A DNA stretch of 64,000 bases from Calditrichia bacterium (GTDB lineage Bacteria > Calditrichota > Calditrichia > RBG-13-44-9 > J075). The stretch is taken from positions 1 through 64,000 of the forward strand of contig JANQRS010000081.1 in the NCBI GenBank assembly GCA_028284445.1, given 5' to 3'. The translations under genes and the position numbers were made by a program. Under the pieces are notes generated by a model that was not told where the DNA came from, did not search any database, and saw only the letters and a program-made list of their open reading frames with translations. Positions 19,159 to 29,208 of the stretch are shown in pieces (position 1 is the first letter of the stretch; each line of letters begins with the position of its first letter).

Positions 19159-20385
19159 GTGAACACGCGCGTATTTGGCAGTCTAAGCACCATGATGTTT
19201 CTGGAGTTCTTTGTCTGGGGAGCCTGGTATGTCACCGTTGGCATTTACATGAGTGAATTGGGGTTGTCCGAAGATATTCACTGGGCATATACCGTTGGAC
19301 CGATCAGCGCCATCATTTCGCCTTTCTTTCTTGGCCTGATCGCCGATCGGTTCTTTGCTACGGAAAAGGTGCTTGGCGTGCTGCATATCGTAGGCGGGGT
19401 CTTTTTGCTGCTGGCGCCGATGGCTGTAGAAGGAGATGCCCCGAATGTGGGTCTCTTCATTACCTTGCTTCTGATGCATATGCTCTGTTATATGCCCACC
19501 ATTGGTCTGGCCAATACCCTGGCTTTTCATAATATGACTGACCAGGAAAAAGAATTTCCGATCATCCGGGTTTTTGGAACGGTGGGCTGGATTGTCGCCG
19601 GTATTTTAGTTGGGGTTGTGCTGGGTGCAGAAAGCACAGCTATTCCGCTTTACGTTGCCGGTGGGGCTGGCGTGCTGATGGGCTTATTCTGTTTCTCCCT
19701 GCCACATACACCGCCGCCGGCAGCAGGCAAAGAAGTATCTGTCCGCTCCATTATGGGCCTCGATGCTTTGAGCCAGCTCAACAGCCGTTCATTCACCGTA
19801 TTTATTGTTAGCTCTTTCCTTATTTGTATTCCGCTGGCGGCTTATTATTCGTATGCCCCGGTATTCCTCAATGATGCCAAGGTTGCTGATCCTGCCTTCA
19901 AGATGTCCTTTGGACAGATGTCCGAAGTGGCCTTTATGCTTCTGATGCCCTTCTTTTTTGCACGGCTGGGTGTGAAATGGATGCTGGTCGTTGGGATGGT
20001 TGCCTGGGTTGTTCGTTATGCGCTCTTCGCCATTGCAGCACCGGAAGGCGTTGTCTGGATGATCCTCGCTGGCGTTATTCTCCATGGCATCTGCTACGAC
20101 TTCTTCTTTGTGACCGGTCAAATTTACGTGGACAAGAAGTCGACACCGGAAATTCGCGGGCAGGCACAGGGCTTCCTCGTCCTGGTAACGCTCGGCATTG
20201 GTATGTTGATTGGTGCCCAGACAACCGGCTGGCTATTCAACGAAACCGTTACCGGTGAAGGTGCCACATTGCTGGAACAATGGCAGGATTTCTGGTGGAT
20301 TCCAGCTATCTTCGCTGCTGTAGTGATTGGTGTATTTACTGCTTTGTTTAACGATAAAGTTGAAACGACGGAAACGGTTCATTGA
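19159..20385 (+). CDS. MFS permease, nucleoside/sugar:H+ symporter-like
   Basis: 408 aa with about 12 hydrophobic helices. The opening (FLEFFVWGAWYVTVGIYMSE) and FRVFGTVGW-type segment (IIRVFGTVGWIVAGILVG) are typical of the NupG/XapB-like nucleoside:H+ symporter group, members of which also occur in sugar operons. GTG start with GGAAGG upstream. It lies 17 bases after the oxidoreductase, and its stop overlaps the TTG start of the next gene by four bases, so the genes are probably co-translated. It probably imports the sugar or glycoside processed by the neighbouring enzymes. Confidence 0.85.
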   Translation: MNTRVFGSLSTMMFLEFFVWGAWYVTVGIYMSELGLSEDIHWAYTVGPISAIISPFFLGLIADRFFATEKVLGVLHIVGGVFLLLAPMAVEGDAPNVGLFITLLLMHMLCYMPTIGLANTLAFHNMTDQEKEFPIIRVFGTVGWIVAGILVGVVLGAESTAIPLYVAGGAGVLMGLFCFSLPHTPPPAAGKEVSVRSIMGLDALSQLNSRSFTVFIVSSFLICIPLAAYYSYAPVFLNDAKVADPAFKMSFGQMSEVAFMLLMPFFFARLGVKWMLVVGMVAWVVRYALFAIAAPEGVVWMILAGVILHGICYDFFFVTGQIYVDKKSTPEIRGQAQGFLVLVTLGIGMLIGAQTTGWLFNETVTGEGATLLEQWQDFWWIPAIFAAVVIGVFTALFNDKVETTETVH

Positions 20386-21665
20386 AACGCCGAGAATTTC
20401 TGAAGAAGAGCCTGCTGGCTTCTGCCGCCTTTACCATTGTACCCCGGCACGTGCTTGGGGGACAGGCCTTTACCGCCCCGAGTGACCAGTTAACAAAAGC
20501 CGTTATCGGGGTAGGGGGAATGGGGCGATATCATCTCAATGAGATTAACCCGGATGCCCGCCTGCTGGCTATTTGTGATGTCGACAACCGTCATTTGAAA
20601 ATGGCGGCTGAAATGGTGGCAAAGGATGTGAAAGCATATAGCGACTTCCGCGAGGTTCTGAATCGTTCCGATGTCGATATTGTCCATATTGCCAGTCCGC
20701 CGCATTGGCATGGCGTTATGGCGAAGATGGCCGCCGAGGCCGGAAAAGATATCTGGTGCGAAAAGCCAATGACACGCACCATTGGCGAAGGACAGGCGGT
20801 TGTCAAGGCCGTTCAGCGCTATGGACGGATCTTTCGCTTAAATACCTGGTTTCGTTTCCGCAGCAATTTCTATGGCTTTGGCACTACCGTCGAGCCGATT
20901 CGCAAGCTGGTCAAAAGCGGGCTCCTTGGCTGGCCGCTGAAAGTAACTGTTGGTCAGCATACCGGCTTCAATTGGAAGTTCTATTGGGTTGGACAGGAAC
21001 GCCTGAAGCCGGAGTGGATTCCGGAAAGCCTTGACTACGACATGTGGCTGGGCCCGGCACCGTATAAAGCGTTTAATGCCCATCGCGTTCATCAGACCTT
21101 CCGCGGATATTGGGATTACGACGGCGGTGGCTTGGGCGATATGGGACAGCACTATCTTGATCCGGTTCAGTATTTATTGGACAAAGATGATACAAGTCCG
21201 GTATATGTCGAAGCAGATGCACCGCAGCAGCATCCCGACGCCGTTGGCAAATGGCGCCGGGTACGCATGCGCTATGCTGATGGCTGCGAGATTATACTGG
21301 ATGGCGCCGGTGTGTTGAAAGACGCGCCTTTTCTGGAGGGACCAAATGGCAAGCTTTACCGCGGTTTCAAATCCGACATTCCCAATCTGAAGGCAGAGCT
21401 GGCCGAATTTCCGGATCCGGCCCCGCAACAAGCCGATTTTCTCGATGCCGTACGCATGCGGCGTAAATTTGCTTTGAATGAGGCAAATGGCCATCGTTCC
21501 TCGACGCTGGTGAATCTTGGCAAAATTGCCATTCGACTCGGCCGCTCGCTCAAGTTTGATCCCGATAAACAACTATTTATTGACGATCCGCTGGCCAATC
21601 GCTATATCAACCAACCAATGCGTGGCGAATGGCATATGGAAATGAGAAAGAAACAGCTGGTATGA
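20382..21665 (+). CDS. Tat-exported Gfo/Idh/MocA-family oxidoreductase
   Basis: 427 aa. The N-terminus MKRREFLKKSLLASAAF is a twin-arginine signal, so the enzyme is folded with its cofactor and exported. The Rossmann motif is GVGGMGRYHL, the EKP motif WCEKPMTRT, and the active-site region shows GLGDMGQHYLDPVQYLL. It is probably a periplasmic sugar dehydrogenase, a member of the group often paired with DUF1080 proteins that act on 3-keto-glycosides (family knowledge). It starts with TTG inside the stop of the permease gene, indicating translational coupling. Confidence 0.88.
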   Translation: MKRREFLKKSLLASAAFTIVPRHVLGGQAFTAPSDQLTKAVIGVGGMGRYHLNEINPDARLLAICDVDNRHLKMAAEMVAKDVKAYSDFREVLNRSDVDIVHIASPPHWHGVMAKMAAEAGKDIWCEKPMTRTIGEGQAVVKAVQRYGRIFRLNTWFRFRSNFYGFGTTVEPIRKLVKSGLLGWPLKVTVGQHTGFNWKFYWVGQERLKPEWIPESLDYDMWLGPAPYKAFNAHRVHQTFRGYWDYDGGGLGDMGQHYLDPVQYLLDKDDTSPVYVEADAPQQHPDAVGKWRRVRMRYADGCEIILDGAGVLKDAPFLEGPNGKLYRGFKSDIPNLKAELAEFPDPAPQQADFLDAVRMRRKFALNEANGHRSSTLVNLGKIAIRLGRSLKFDPDKQLFIDDPLANRYINQPMRGEWHMEMRKKQLV

Positions 21666-21669
21666 CAAT

Positions 21670-21706
21670 CACATCCCCCTATGTCGCCCTTTGAAGGGGG
21701 GATGTG
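21670..21706. repeat. Intergenic palindrome with bulge
   Basis: Left arm CACATCCCCCT (21670-21680) pairs with AGGGGGGATGTG (21695-21706), with one unpaired G. It begins four bases after the oxidoreductase stop and covers the first in-frame TTG (21691) of the next gene, which argues against that TTG being the real start. It resembles the C-rich palindromes at 2990 and 12465 but has a different core. Confidence 0.7.
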
Positions 21707-21741
21707 AACGAACAAACGGACACCGAAACCCGGATTTACCT

Positions 21742-24700
21742 TTGCGCATATTGTTCACCACTCTACTATTTGCCTTGTTTATTTCCTGTGCCGCACAACG
21801 TGCAGACAAGGGCACTGTTACAGCCTTGCCTCCGCTGCCAAGTGACGTGCCCGGCCTACTGGCCTTGATGCCCGCTGAAGATGGTCGGCAGGCGGCACGG
21901 GTATCCAGTGCGTTGCTGGCGATGCCGAAAGGAACTATTGCTGAAATTTTCAGCATGCTTGAACCGCCTGGGGGCAATGATGCCAGGGCTCGATACGCCG
22001 TGAGTGGCCTGACTAAATATCTATCCAGCGTGGATGCTGATGGTGAAAGAAAGCGCTATGAAAAGGAGGTGCTGACAGCTATAGCCGTTGAGGAAGACTG
22101 GCATATCAAGGTCTTCCTGATTGAACAATTGCAGTGGGTGGGTAGTGAATCATCTGTGGCAATGTTAGTTGAATTGCAGGAAGATCCGCGCCTAAAATCC
22201 GCTGCGACCCTTGCCCGCACAAAGATTGAGAGAAGCTATCTTGCACCTTCGCCAACCAGCTCTGATACCATTTCAAACAATTTGGATACTGCCCACGGCC
22301 ATCGCCTGGCGGCAATGCTGAGCGATATGACCAGTGAGCCAGATGAGCATACACTGAACATATTGCTTTCAATTATGGACCGTGCTGAATATGCGGATCG
22401 TGCTGCAGCGCTTGCTTTCGCTCAGCGGGTTCCTGGTGAGGTCGCGACCCAAGCGTGGATTCGTAAGATGGCCTCAGTTGATTCGTCGCGGAAAATTGAA
22501 ATAGTGAATATGCTCGCCGAGCGGGGCGATCGCAGCGCCTTGCCGGCATTATTGACCGCTGGCGCCAGTGAAGACGCCGATTTGGCTCTGGCGGCCCTGG
22601 CCGCTGTAGCGAATTATGATAACAAGGCGGCGCTGCCTGGTATTTTGGAACAATTAAAGAATGTCGATAACGCCATGCGGGCTGAGAATATCCGCATGTT
22701 GCTGGCAACCAACTACGGCAGCGATACCATGTCGGAAATTGCGGCACTATTGCCGGAAGCCGGCCCACTTGGACAGGAAATCATCCTTGGCCTGATTGTC
22801 AGCCGACGCGCATCAAAATTTAAGGAACAGATTTACGATTTGCGCAATGCCGAACGCCGCAAATCACGCATGGCCGCTATTAATGCTTTCGCCGAATTCG
22901 CTGATCGCTCTGACTTGGATCGCTTGCACGATTGGATGCTCGCGGCCCCAAGCGACAATGAAGCCGCAGCCCTGCAAACAGTGATTGCGGCCATTGTTCG
23001 CACACCCGGACCGCAACATCCTTCTGCTGTCACCCTGAAGCGTCTCGATACTGCGCCGCCTTATGAGCAGCCGCGGCTGATTGCTACACTAGGCCGGATT
23101 GCTGACGCAACCGCATTACTAACCATATTGCAGAAACGCAACTGTGCCGATTCTGCTTGTCGTGACGCAGCCATTCGCGCGCTGGCTGATTGGCCGCGTC
23201 CGGAAGTCCTGCCGCAACTGCTGGAAATTGCAAAAGCCGGCGAGAATCCGGTGCACAAGGTCCTTGCCCTGCGTGGTTATGTGCGCCTGACAGGACTTGA
23301 TTCATCTGCTACTCCTGTAGAGACCGCAAGCCGATATGATGAGGCAATTGGCCTTGCAGAAAACACCGCCGAAAGGCGTATGATCCTCTCCGGGCTTGCC
23401 GAAGTACCAACTCCCCGCACTTTGAGTCTGGCCAGTGGATTTATGAGTGAACCGGATCTCGCGAATGAAGCCGCTGTAGCAGTGCTTCAGATTGCCGAAG
23501 CAGGAAAAGAGGCTTTAGCATCTCAACTGCGTGAACCGCTTGAAAAGATTGTGACGACCTCCGCAGACAGTGTCTATCAGCAGCAAGCGACGGATTTACT
23601 TGGCTACATTAGCAGATTCGAGGGACACGTGACGACCTGGCAGGTCAGCGGCCCTCACCTCAAGGAAGATGTCAGCTTGTTCGACCATCGCTTCGGGCCG
23701 GAAGTTCAGCCCTCTTCGAGCGACTGGCAGATCTATCAGGCAAAAGCGCCTTCTTCCTGGCGGATTTCTCTTGATAAATTTATTGGTGGCGATTCCCGCG
23801 TAGCCTACCTGCGTAACCGCATTTGGATGGATGAAGCCGCGGAGCTTACCGTTGAGCTAGGCAGTGATGATGGCTTCAAGTTTTGGGTCAACGGTGTCTA
23901 TATTTTTGGTAACAACACGGCTCGTGGGGTTTCTCCCTCAGCAGATTCATGCCTTGTGAAATTCAAAAAGGGCTGGAATACTCTGGTGCTTAAGGTTGTG
24001 AATGGCACCGGTGGATGGGCTGCCTGTGTGCGCTTACGGGACCAAAACGGAAAAATTGTTGTCCCATCGCGAATAGAGGCCTCTGGAGACGATCAATCCC
24101 TGGAAGCGGTCGCCCCGGAAGTGGTTGATGCTGCTGAACCGGTTGAGCAGGAAATGGCTGTGGTTCCCGCCGGCGTGACCAAATATGATGGCAAAGATGA
24201 CCGCAATAATATGCCTCCGGATGGATTTCGGGCCTTGTTTAATGGCAAGGATCTCGAAAACTGGAAAGGTCTTGTTAAGAGTCCTCCGGAACGCGCTGAG
24301 ATGAATCGAGCCGACCTTGTCTACTATCAAAGCATTGCCAACGATACCATGCGCGCGCATTGGCGGGTAGAAAATGGTATGTTGATATTCGATGGCCGGG
24401 GATTTCACAGCATCTGCACGGAAGAAGATTTTGGCAATTTCGAGATGTGGGTGGATTGGAAAATTGGCAAAGAGGGTGATAGCGGCTTATATCTTCGTGG
24501 TTCGCCGCAGGTGCAAATCTGGGACTTTGAACAGTGGAAAATTGGCTCCGGCGGCTTGTATAACAACCAGCAGAATCCTTCGAAGCCGATGGGTATTGCC
24601 GATAACCCGATCGGCGAGTGGAATCGCTTCTTTATTCGCATGGTTGATGAGCGAGTCACAGTATACCTGAACAATATTCCGGTTGTCGATAATGTTATTC

Positions 24701-25386
24701 TGGAGAATTATTGGGAACGCGATAAAGCGATCTATCCGCTGGGACAGATCGAACTTCAGGCGCACAAGACGCCACTTTGGTTTCGCAATATCTTCATTCG
24801 CGAACTGCCCGATACAGTTATTACTGAAAGTCGTGCGCTCTTCAATAGCACTGATCTAAGCGGTTGGCAGGCGATCGACGGCCCGCTAGACAAATGGATT
24901 GTGCAGGATGGAGAGCTATATCCGGCAGATGGCGGGAGCGGCTGGTTGTCAACCGATCGTGAATACACAGATTTTAAGCTGGAGTTGGAGTTTAATTTGC
25001 CAGAGGGAGGCAATAGTGGTGTTTTTCTGCGTGCGCCACACCAGGGAGACCCGGCGTATACCGGTATGGAAATTCAGGTGTTGGATGACTATGCCGAAAA
25101 ATATGCAGAGTTAAAACCCTGGCAGTATTGCGGCAGCATTTATGCTGTTGAAGCAGCGAAGAAAGTCAGCCGCCCGGCTGGCGAATGGCAAACCTACGAA
25201 ATCACCTGCAAAGGTCCGTTGGTGAAAGTGGTATTGAATGGGACAACGATTATTGATACCAATTTGATTGATCATATGGACAAAACGCCCCGCAATCCCG
25301 GGCTCAAACGCCGTTCAGGCTACATCGGTCTGCAAAATCACGGTGCCCCGGTCCGCTTCCGAAATATCCGCATTACGGAACTTTAA
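21742..25386 (+). CDS. Lipoprotein with HEAT repeats, PA14-like segment and two DUF1080 domains
   Basis: About 1214 aa. TTG at 21742 gives a lipoprotein signal (RILFTTLLFALFISC); a longer frame from TTG 21691 would start within a hairpin. Residues up to about 620 are alpha-helical HEAT-like repeats. About 625-790 is a beta-rich segment (WQVSGPH, DDGFKFWVNGVYIFGN, GWNTLVLKVVNGTGGW) like carbohydrate-binding PA14-type folds. Two DUF1080 (3-keto-disaccharide hydrolase family) domains follow, opening FRALFNGKDLENWKGL and SRALFNSTDLSGWQAI, with GDSGLYLRG and GNSGVFLRA. It is the last gene of the sugar operon and is probably the outer-surface hydrolase/lyase acting on keto-glycosides made by the oxidoreductases. 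Fusion of all these parts is unusual. Confidence 0.85.
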   Translation: MRILFTTLLFALFISCAAQRADKGTVTALPPLPSDVPGLLALMPAEDGRQAARVSSALLAMPKGTIAEIFSMLEPPGGNDARARYAVSGLTKYLSSVDADGERKRYEKEVLTAIAVEEDWHIKVFLIEQLQWVGSESSVAMLVELQEDPRLKSAATLARTKIERSYLAPSPTSSDTISNNLDTAHGHRLAAMLSDMTSEPDEHTLNILLSIMDRAEYADRAAALAFAQRVPGEVATQAWIRKMASVDSSRKIEIVNMLAERGDRSALPALLTAGASEDADLALAALAAVANYDNKAALPGILEQLKNVDNAMRAENIRMLLATNYGSDTMSEIAALLPEAGPLGQEIILGLIVSRRASKFKEQIYDLRNAERRKSRMAAINAFAEFADRSDLDRLHDWMLAAPSDNEAAALQTVIAAIVRTPGPQHPSAVTLKRLDTAPPYEQPRLIATLGRIADATALLTILQKRNCADSACRDAAIRALADWPRPEVLPQLLEIAKAGENPVHKVLALRGYVRLTGLDSSATPVETASRYDEAIGLAENTAERRMILSGLAEVPTPRTLSLASGFMSEPDLANEAAVAVLQIAEAGKEALASQLREPLEKIVTTSADSVYQQQATDLLGYISRFEGHVTTWQVSGPHLKEDVSLFDHRFGPEVQPSSSDWQIYQAKAPSSWRISLDKFIGGDSRVAYLRNRIWMDEAAELTVELGSDDGFKFWVNGVYIFGNNTARGVSPSADSCLVKFKKGWNTLVLKVVNGTGGWAACVRLRDQNGKIVVPSRIEASGDDQSLEAVAPEVVDAAEPVEQEMAVVPAGVTKYDGKDDRNNMPPDGFRALFNGKDLENWKGLVKSPPERAEMNRADLVYYQSIANDTMRAHWRVENGMLIFDGRGFHSICTEEDFGNFEMWVDWKIGKEGDSGLYLRGSPQVQIWDFEQWKIGSGGLYNNQQNPSKPMGIADNPIGEWNRFFIRMVDERVTVYLNNIPVVDNVILENYWERDKAIYPLGQIELQAHKTPLWFRNIFIRELPDTVITESRALFNSTDLSGWQAIDGPLDKWIVQDGELYPADGGSGWLSTDREYTDFKLELEFNLPEGGNSGVFLRAPHQGDPAYTGMEIQVLDDYAEKYAELKPWQYCGSIYAVEAAKKVSRPAGEWQTYEITCKGPLVKVVLNGTTIIDTNLIDHMDKTPRNPGLKRRSGYIGLQNHGAPVRFRNIRITEL

Positions 25387-25498
25387 TTCGCAAATATCCG
25401 AAATTTTGAATATTATTGAGAATAAGCGCTCGGAGTGCGCCTCTCAATAGTGATGTCGTTTGCTGATTTGAAATCGTAATGATTCCAGGGGAGTTGGC

Positions 25499-28400
25499 AT
25501 GGCAAATATACCGGAAAAGGCCCCGGAAGCATCCTCACTTGCCGATCAAGAGCATATCTTTGCTCAGGATGCGACTATCCTCGAAGCGGTTCGTCCCTAT
25601 CCACATTTTTTTCAACCGACGCCGGGAAACATAGAATTCTCTCGCGAACTGGTTGAAGAGTTGGTATTCAAGTTGATCAATCATCGGGCTGTGATTCTCG
25701 GAGGAATTGATTCTTCACTAAATGAAAAAAATCTCCTGGCCAGATACATTGCCTGTGAGTTTCGTGCCGGTCTCAAAGAGCAGCCGGAGGTCTGGGAGTG
25801 GGTGCGATCCGGGGAAATGCTCGATATTCATAGCATACTCCTGGAATTTGAGAAACGCATTCTGGTCTTCCCGGATCTAAAGCCTGCCGACCTATTGTAC
25901 AAGGCTGAGACCATCCTTGATCAGGCCATTTTATCTGAAAACTATCTGATTATCACCACGGAAATAGACCTGCGTATTTTTGAAGGCGGGGTTATCCACC
26001 GTCAGTGGTTTGAGGACGATTCCCGCAACGCTTTGTTTTATGAGCTGGAGCGCCCGCAACTGTATGCAGCAAATGGTTTGGCGGAGAACCTTCGAAATTT
26101 GATGTGCGCTGAAATCGACTTCTTACCCACTGAAATTGCCGAGCCACTTCGCGAAATCTGTGATAGGCAATCAAAAGGACAGTCGTCGCTCCGCAATATC
26201 TTTGAACCCCTGATTGGCAACTATTCCGTAAAGGCGATCGCCGAGTTCTTTAACGATTATGATGAACTCGCTTATTTTGTAGATTTGTTGAAAGCCTCGG
26301 ATACCTATCCGTTCAATGCTGATGCACTTATCGGTTTGGTGACTCGAACAAAGACAAGCAAGGTCCAATGGGTTCGCTGGCTGCACCATGAATTGGGATA
26401 TAAAGAAAAGCAAATATTGGCTGGATTGGCCCTGTTGAATGGGCTGTTTGAAGACCAGTTTTTTGTTGCTTTGGATGAATTGGTAAGTCATGAGTGGCGT
26501 GAACGCGAGCCAAATTTGAACTGGTTTGACTATGCTGAATTGAACACCCTGAGAAACGTGGCTGCAGAGTTTCATGAAAGCGGTATGGCATATCGCAAAA
26601 TTGCAATCAAACGGGAGCGGCGCCGTCTCATTTTTGATGAGTGCTGGAAAATTCAGGAGCGCCTGCTCCGGGCGGGGGTCGATGGGTTGTTGAACCTGCT
26701 TAAGGACACCGGGCACAAGGATCCGCAGTATTCACTGCAAGGTTCAAATTGGGAGATGTTACAAGTATCGCGAGTGCCGAAGTGGGTGATAAAGCGACTG
26801 GAATCGATAAAGGAAGCGGTTTTTGATTCAAAAGAGAACTACCTACGAGAGGTCCGTAAGCTTATAGGACCGCTCCAGCTTGCCCGCAGCCGCGAGGATC
26901 TCTTGTCATATGCGCGACCTATTAAGGGCACGTCCGAATACTATGCTCAGACAGTCACAAATAATATTGATCGCCAGAATCAACTATATGGGACATTTCA
27001 TCGCAAAATCCTCATTCGCAATGCTGCTGCAGATGCGCTTCGGATTTTAGCCTATCGTACACCTAATCTTGCTGAAAGGAAACTGTTTCTTCTCGCAGGT
27101 GAAGATGCTCATGGCCTGAGAGAAGTTGCAGCAGCTTCGCTGGCTAAGTGGATAGAATATCCATCTCTAACTTCCAGAGCCGATGTTGACGGCATAGATG
27201 ACAGAAAAGAAAACGAATTGGCCTTTTATAACATGCTTGGTCGCTGGAAGTCAAAGCCGGCCAGCGTTTTTACAGCTAATGGCAGCCTCCTCACAAATGA
27301 GAATGCGCTGTGGATTAGCAGGCATAAAGAAAATATTGAATCGACGATCGTCATAGCCCTCGGATATGCTGCCAAACGGTACAAACCCGGGACATTGCCG
27401 AAGGCCTTACTCGATTTAATCGGCAAGCTTTTTCCACCCAAAGGGCCTCGTATTAAGCAAGCATTTATAGAGCACACAATTCCCATGCTTATTAAGTATC
27501 ACCTTTGGGAATTACATGATAAGAAGCTGCTGTATGAATTTATGCAGGATCGGGATTGCGCAGAAGTTGTAGCTGTAGAAATGGCAATGGCATATCATGC
27601 CTCGCCGGATGATTTTATCGATGTTATGTTGAATATCGGCGCAAAATGTTGGCAGCTACAGGTCAAGAAATTCACAAAAAGGGGAAGGGAGTTCGCCAGG
27701 TTGTTTCCGAAAGGGCTTGTTCCGTTCTATCAAGTTTGGCAAGACAAGAAAAAACGCAATAAGCCCAACAAACACAATCCCTATCCGTCTTATGAACGTC
27801 TGCGGTCTGTTGAAATTGCTACTTATGGTGCGTTGCGACTGCCAACCAATCCCGCTGGGGTAAATCCCCGGTCGGTATTTGCTTTCCTGTCCAGGCGTTA
27901 TAGGGATGTACTTGACATGAAGCCCGATCTTCGTGATTGTACAGCGGATGCGATGTCTCAATTGCTTCATCGAAACTTTACCGCAGTTGCTCAGCATCTG
28001 TTTGCCTTTTTGAAGAAAGAACGATTTCGCAAGGTCGTGTGGTATGCCAGGTGGACCGCTGATCATAGCAGGGCACTGGCACTAGCAATATGTGAAATGC
28101 TCGAATATTCTCGTGCAGAATTGGAATCGGATCTCGAAAAACAAAAGAAAGATGCTATCAAAAAGGAAGCAAGTGATGCGGAGCTGGCTAAATTTGATCC
28201 AGCGAAGAATGAAACTGAGATTGAGGCAACAATGTTTAAGTGGGTACGTCATTGGTTGCCTATGAGGCGTCATACCTGGGCCAATCATATTGCCTTCGAG
28301 AGCCTCTTGCTGTTTTTTGGTAAGCGGGTGGAAAAGCCTCTCAACAAAGAGCAGATAGATGGTGCACTCGATAAGAAACTTGAATATAAGTATCTCTACT

Positions 28401-28843
28401 GGGCTTTGCCGGTGCCTTGGTTGGCTGCATTACCTTTCCTGGGACCTGGCAAACTTGGATTAAATATCATGCGCATCATCCCGAATTTCGTGATAATGTG
28501 GCGACTGCGTTCTCATATTGGACGACTGGCGCAAAAGGACCTTGATATTCGTCAAACCATGAAATTGTGGGCAAAACATGCAAAGGACAAACGCGTAAAG
28601 AGCTTGTCGAAGGCACTTGCTTATGCATACTGGCTGGCCGATCGAGTTGTAATCGTGGGACCCTTATCATGGATCGTAGCAATTGTAAGTGCCGTCTGGT
28701 TTGTTAGTTTCGTGGTGGCGCATGGAGGGCTGTTTGCGACCGTTGCTTTATTTTGGGCGCAATTACCCGATGCTCAGTTTTTCATAGGACTACTGAGTGC
28801 AATTTGGGATTGGATGGTCGGTGCGCTAAAAGCCTTCTTCTAA
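25499..28843 (+). CDS. Large protein with degenerate NTPase-like N-terminus and C-terminal membrane helices
   Basis: 1114 aa, not matched to a named family. Around residues 50-165, hydrophobic strands and helices look like a P-loop fold (AVILGGIDSSLNEKNLLARY, LIITTEIDLRIF), but the Walker A lacks the glycines and the GK[ST] signature, so it is probably non-catalytic. A long all-helical part (about 200-950) contains charged helices and short HEAT-like stretches. The C-terminus has at least two membrane helices (VIVGPLSWIVAIVSAVWFV, LFATVALFWAQLPDAQFFIG). An AGGGGAG ribosome site precedes the ATG. It converges on a small minus-strand gene with a four-base overlap. A membrane scaffold or STAND-like sensor is possible, but unproven. 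Confidence 0.7.
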   Translation: MANIPEKAPEASSLADQEHIFAQDATILEAVRPYPHFFQPTPGNIEFSRELVEELVFKLINHRAVILGGIDSSLNEKNLLARYIACEFRAGLKEQPEVWEWVRSGEMLDIHSILLEFEKRILVFPDLKPADLLYKAETILDQAILSENYLIITTEIDLRIFEGGVIHRQWFEDDSRNALFYELERPQLYAANGLAENLRNLMCAEIDFLPTEIAEPLREICDRQSKGQSSLRNIFEPLIGNYSVKAIAEFFNDYDELAYFVDLLKASDTYPFNADALIGLVTRTKTSKVQWVRWLHHELGYKEKQILAGLALLNGLFEDQFFVALDELVSHEWREREPNLNWFDYAELNTLRNVAAEFHESGMAYRKIAIKRERRRLIFDECWKIQERLLRAGVDGLLNLLKDTGHKDPQYSLQGSNWEMLQVSRVPKWVIKRLESIKEAVFDSKENYLREVRKLIGPLQLARSREDLLSYARPIKGTSEYYAQTVTNNIDRQNQLYGTFHRKILIRNAAADALRILAYRTPNLAERKLFLLAGEDAHGLREVAAASLAKWIEYPSLTSRADVDGIDDRKENELAFYNMLGRWKSKPASVFTANGSLLTNENALWISRHKENIESTIVIALGYAAKRYKPGTLPKALLDLIGKLFPPKGPRIKQAFIEHTIPMLIKYHLWELHDKKLLYEFMQDRDCAEVVAVEMAMAYHASPDDFIDVMLNIGAKCWQLQVKKFTKRGREFARLFPKGLVPFYQVWQDKKKRNKPNKHNPYPSYERLRSVEIATYGALRLPTNPAGVNPRSVFAFLSRRYRDVLDMKPDLRDCTADAMSQLLHRNFTAVAQHLFAFLKKERFRKVVWYARWTADHSRALALAICEMLEYSRAELESDLEKQKKDAIKKEASDAELAKFDPAKNETEIEATMFKWVRHWLPMRRHTWANHIAFESLLLFFGKRVEKPLNKEQIDGALDKKLEYKYLYWALPVPWLAALPFLGPGKLGLNIMRIIPNFVIMWRLRSHIGRLAQKDLDIRQTMKLWAKHAKDKRVKSLSKALAYAYWLADRVVIVGPLSWIVAIVSAVWFVSFVVAHGGLFATVALFWAQLPDAQFFIGLLSAIWDWMVGALKAFF

Positions 28844-29061
28844 TTCTTGTCCCCATGCTCCAGCAATTTGCCCTGACACTTTTGCAGGAAGGCGCGAATG
28901 CGATTGTCGTTCTTGGTCGGGAGTTGTTCTAACTCATCCATTAGCTCGACATTTTGAGCGATGAATAGGAGCAGTTCCATTTTGGATATATCCAGTTGCA
29001 GAAATTCGTCGATTAATTGACTCTTGTAATGAGCAAACTTGGTTGGAGAGTGATTTGCCAT
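28840..29061 (-). CDS. Small helical protein, function unknown
   Basis: 73 aa, acidic and predicted helical (YKSQLIDEFLQLDISKMELL, DELEQLPTKNDNRIRAFLQK). The ATG at 29061 has AAAGGA eight bases upstream and is preferred over a TTG at 29067. The gene runs opposite to the large preceding gene, and their last four bases overlap. No family is recognised. The good ribosome site and the clean intergenic promoter space to its right support it as a real gene. Confidence 0.6.
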   Translation of the reverse strand: MANHSPTKFAHYKSQLIDEFLQLDISKMELLLFIAQNVELMDELEQLPTKNDNRIRAFLQKCQGKLLEHGDKN

Positions 29062-29208
29062 TGTCAACGTCCTTTTATGTAAAGCAATCCCTAATCCCTA
29101 TCCTGTCCCGTGGACAGGTTGATACAGCATCAACTGAACCGCAAGTCGCCGGTCAGAAGTGATCAGCATGCTACCCGTGAGTAAAACTTTATTTCAATCT
29201 TTATGCAA

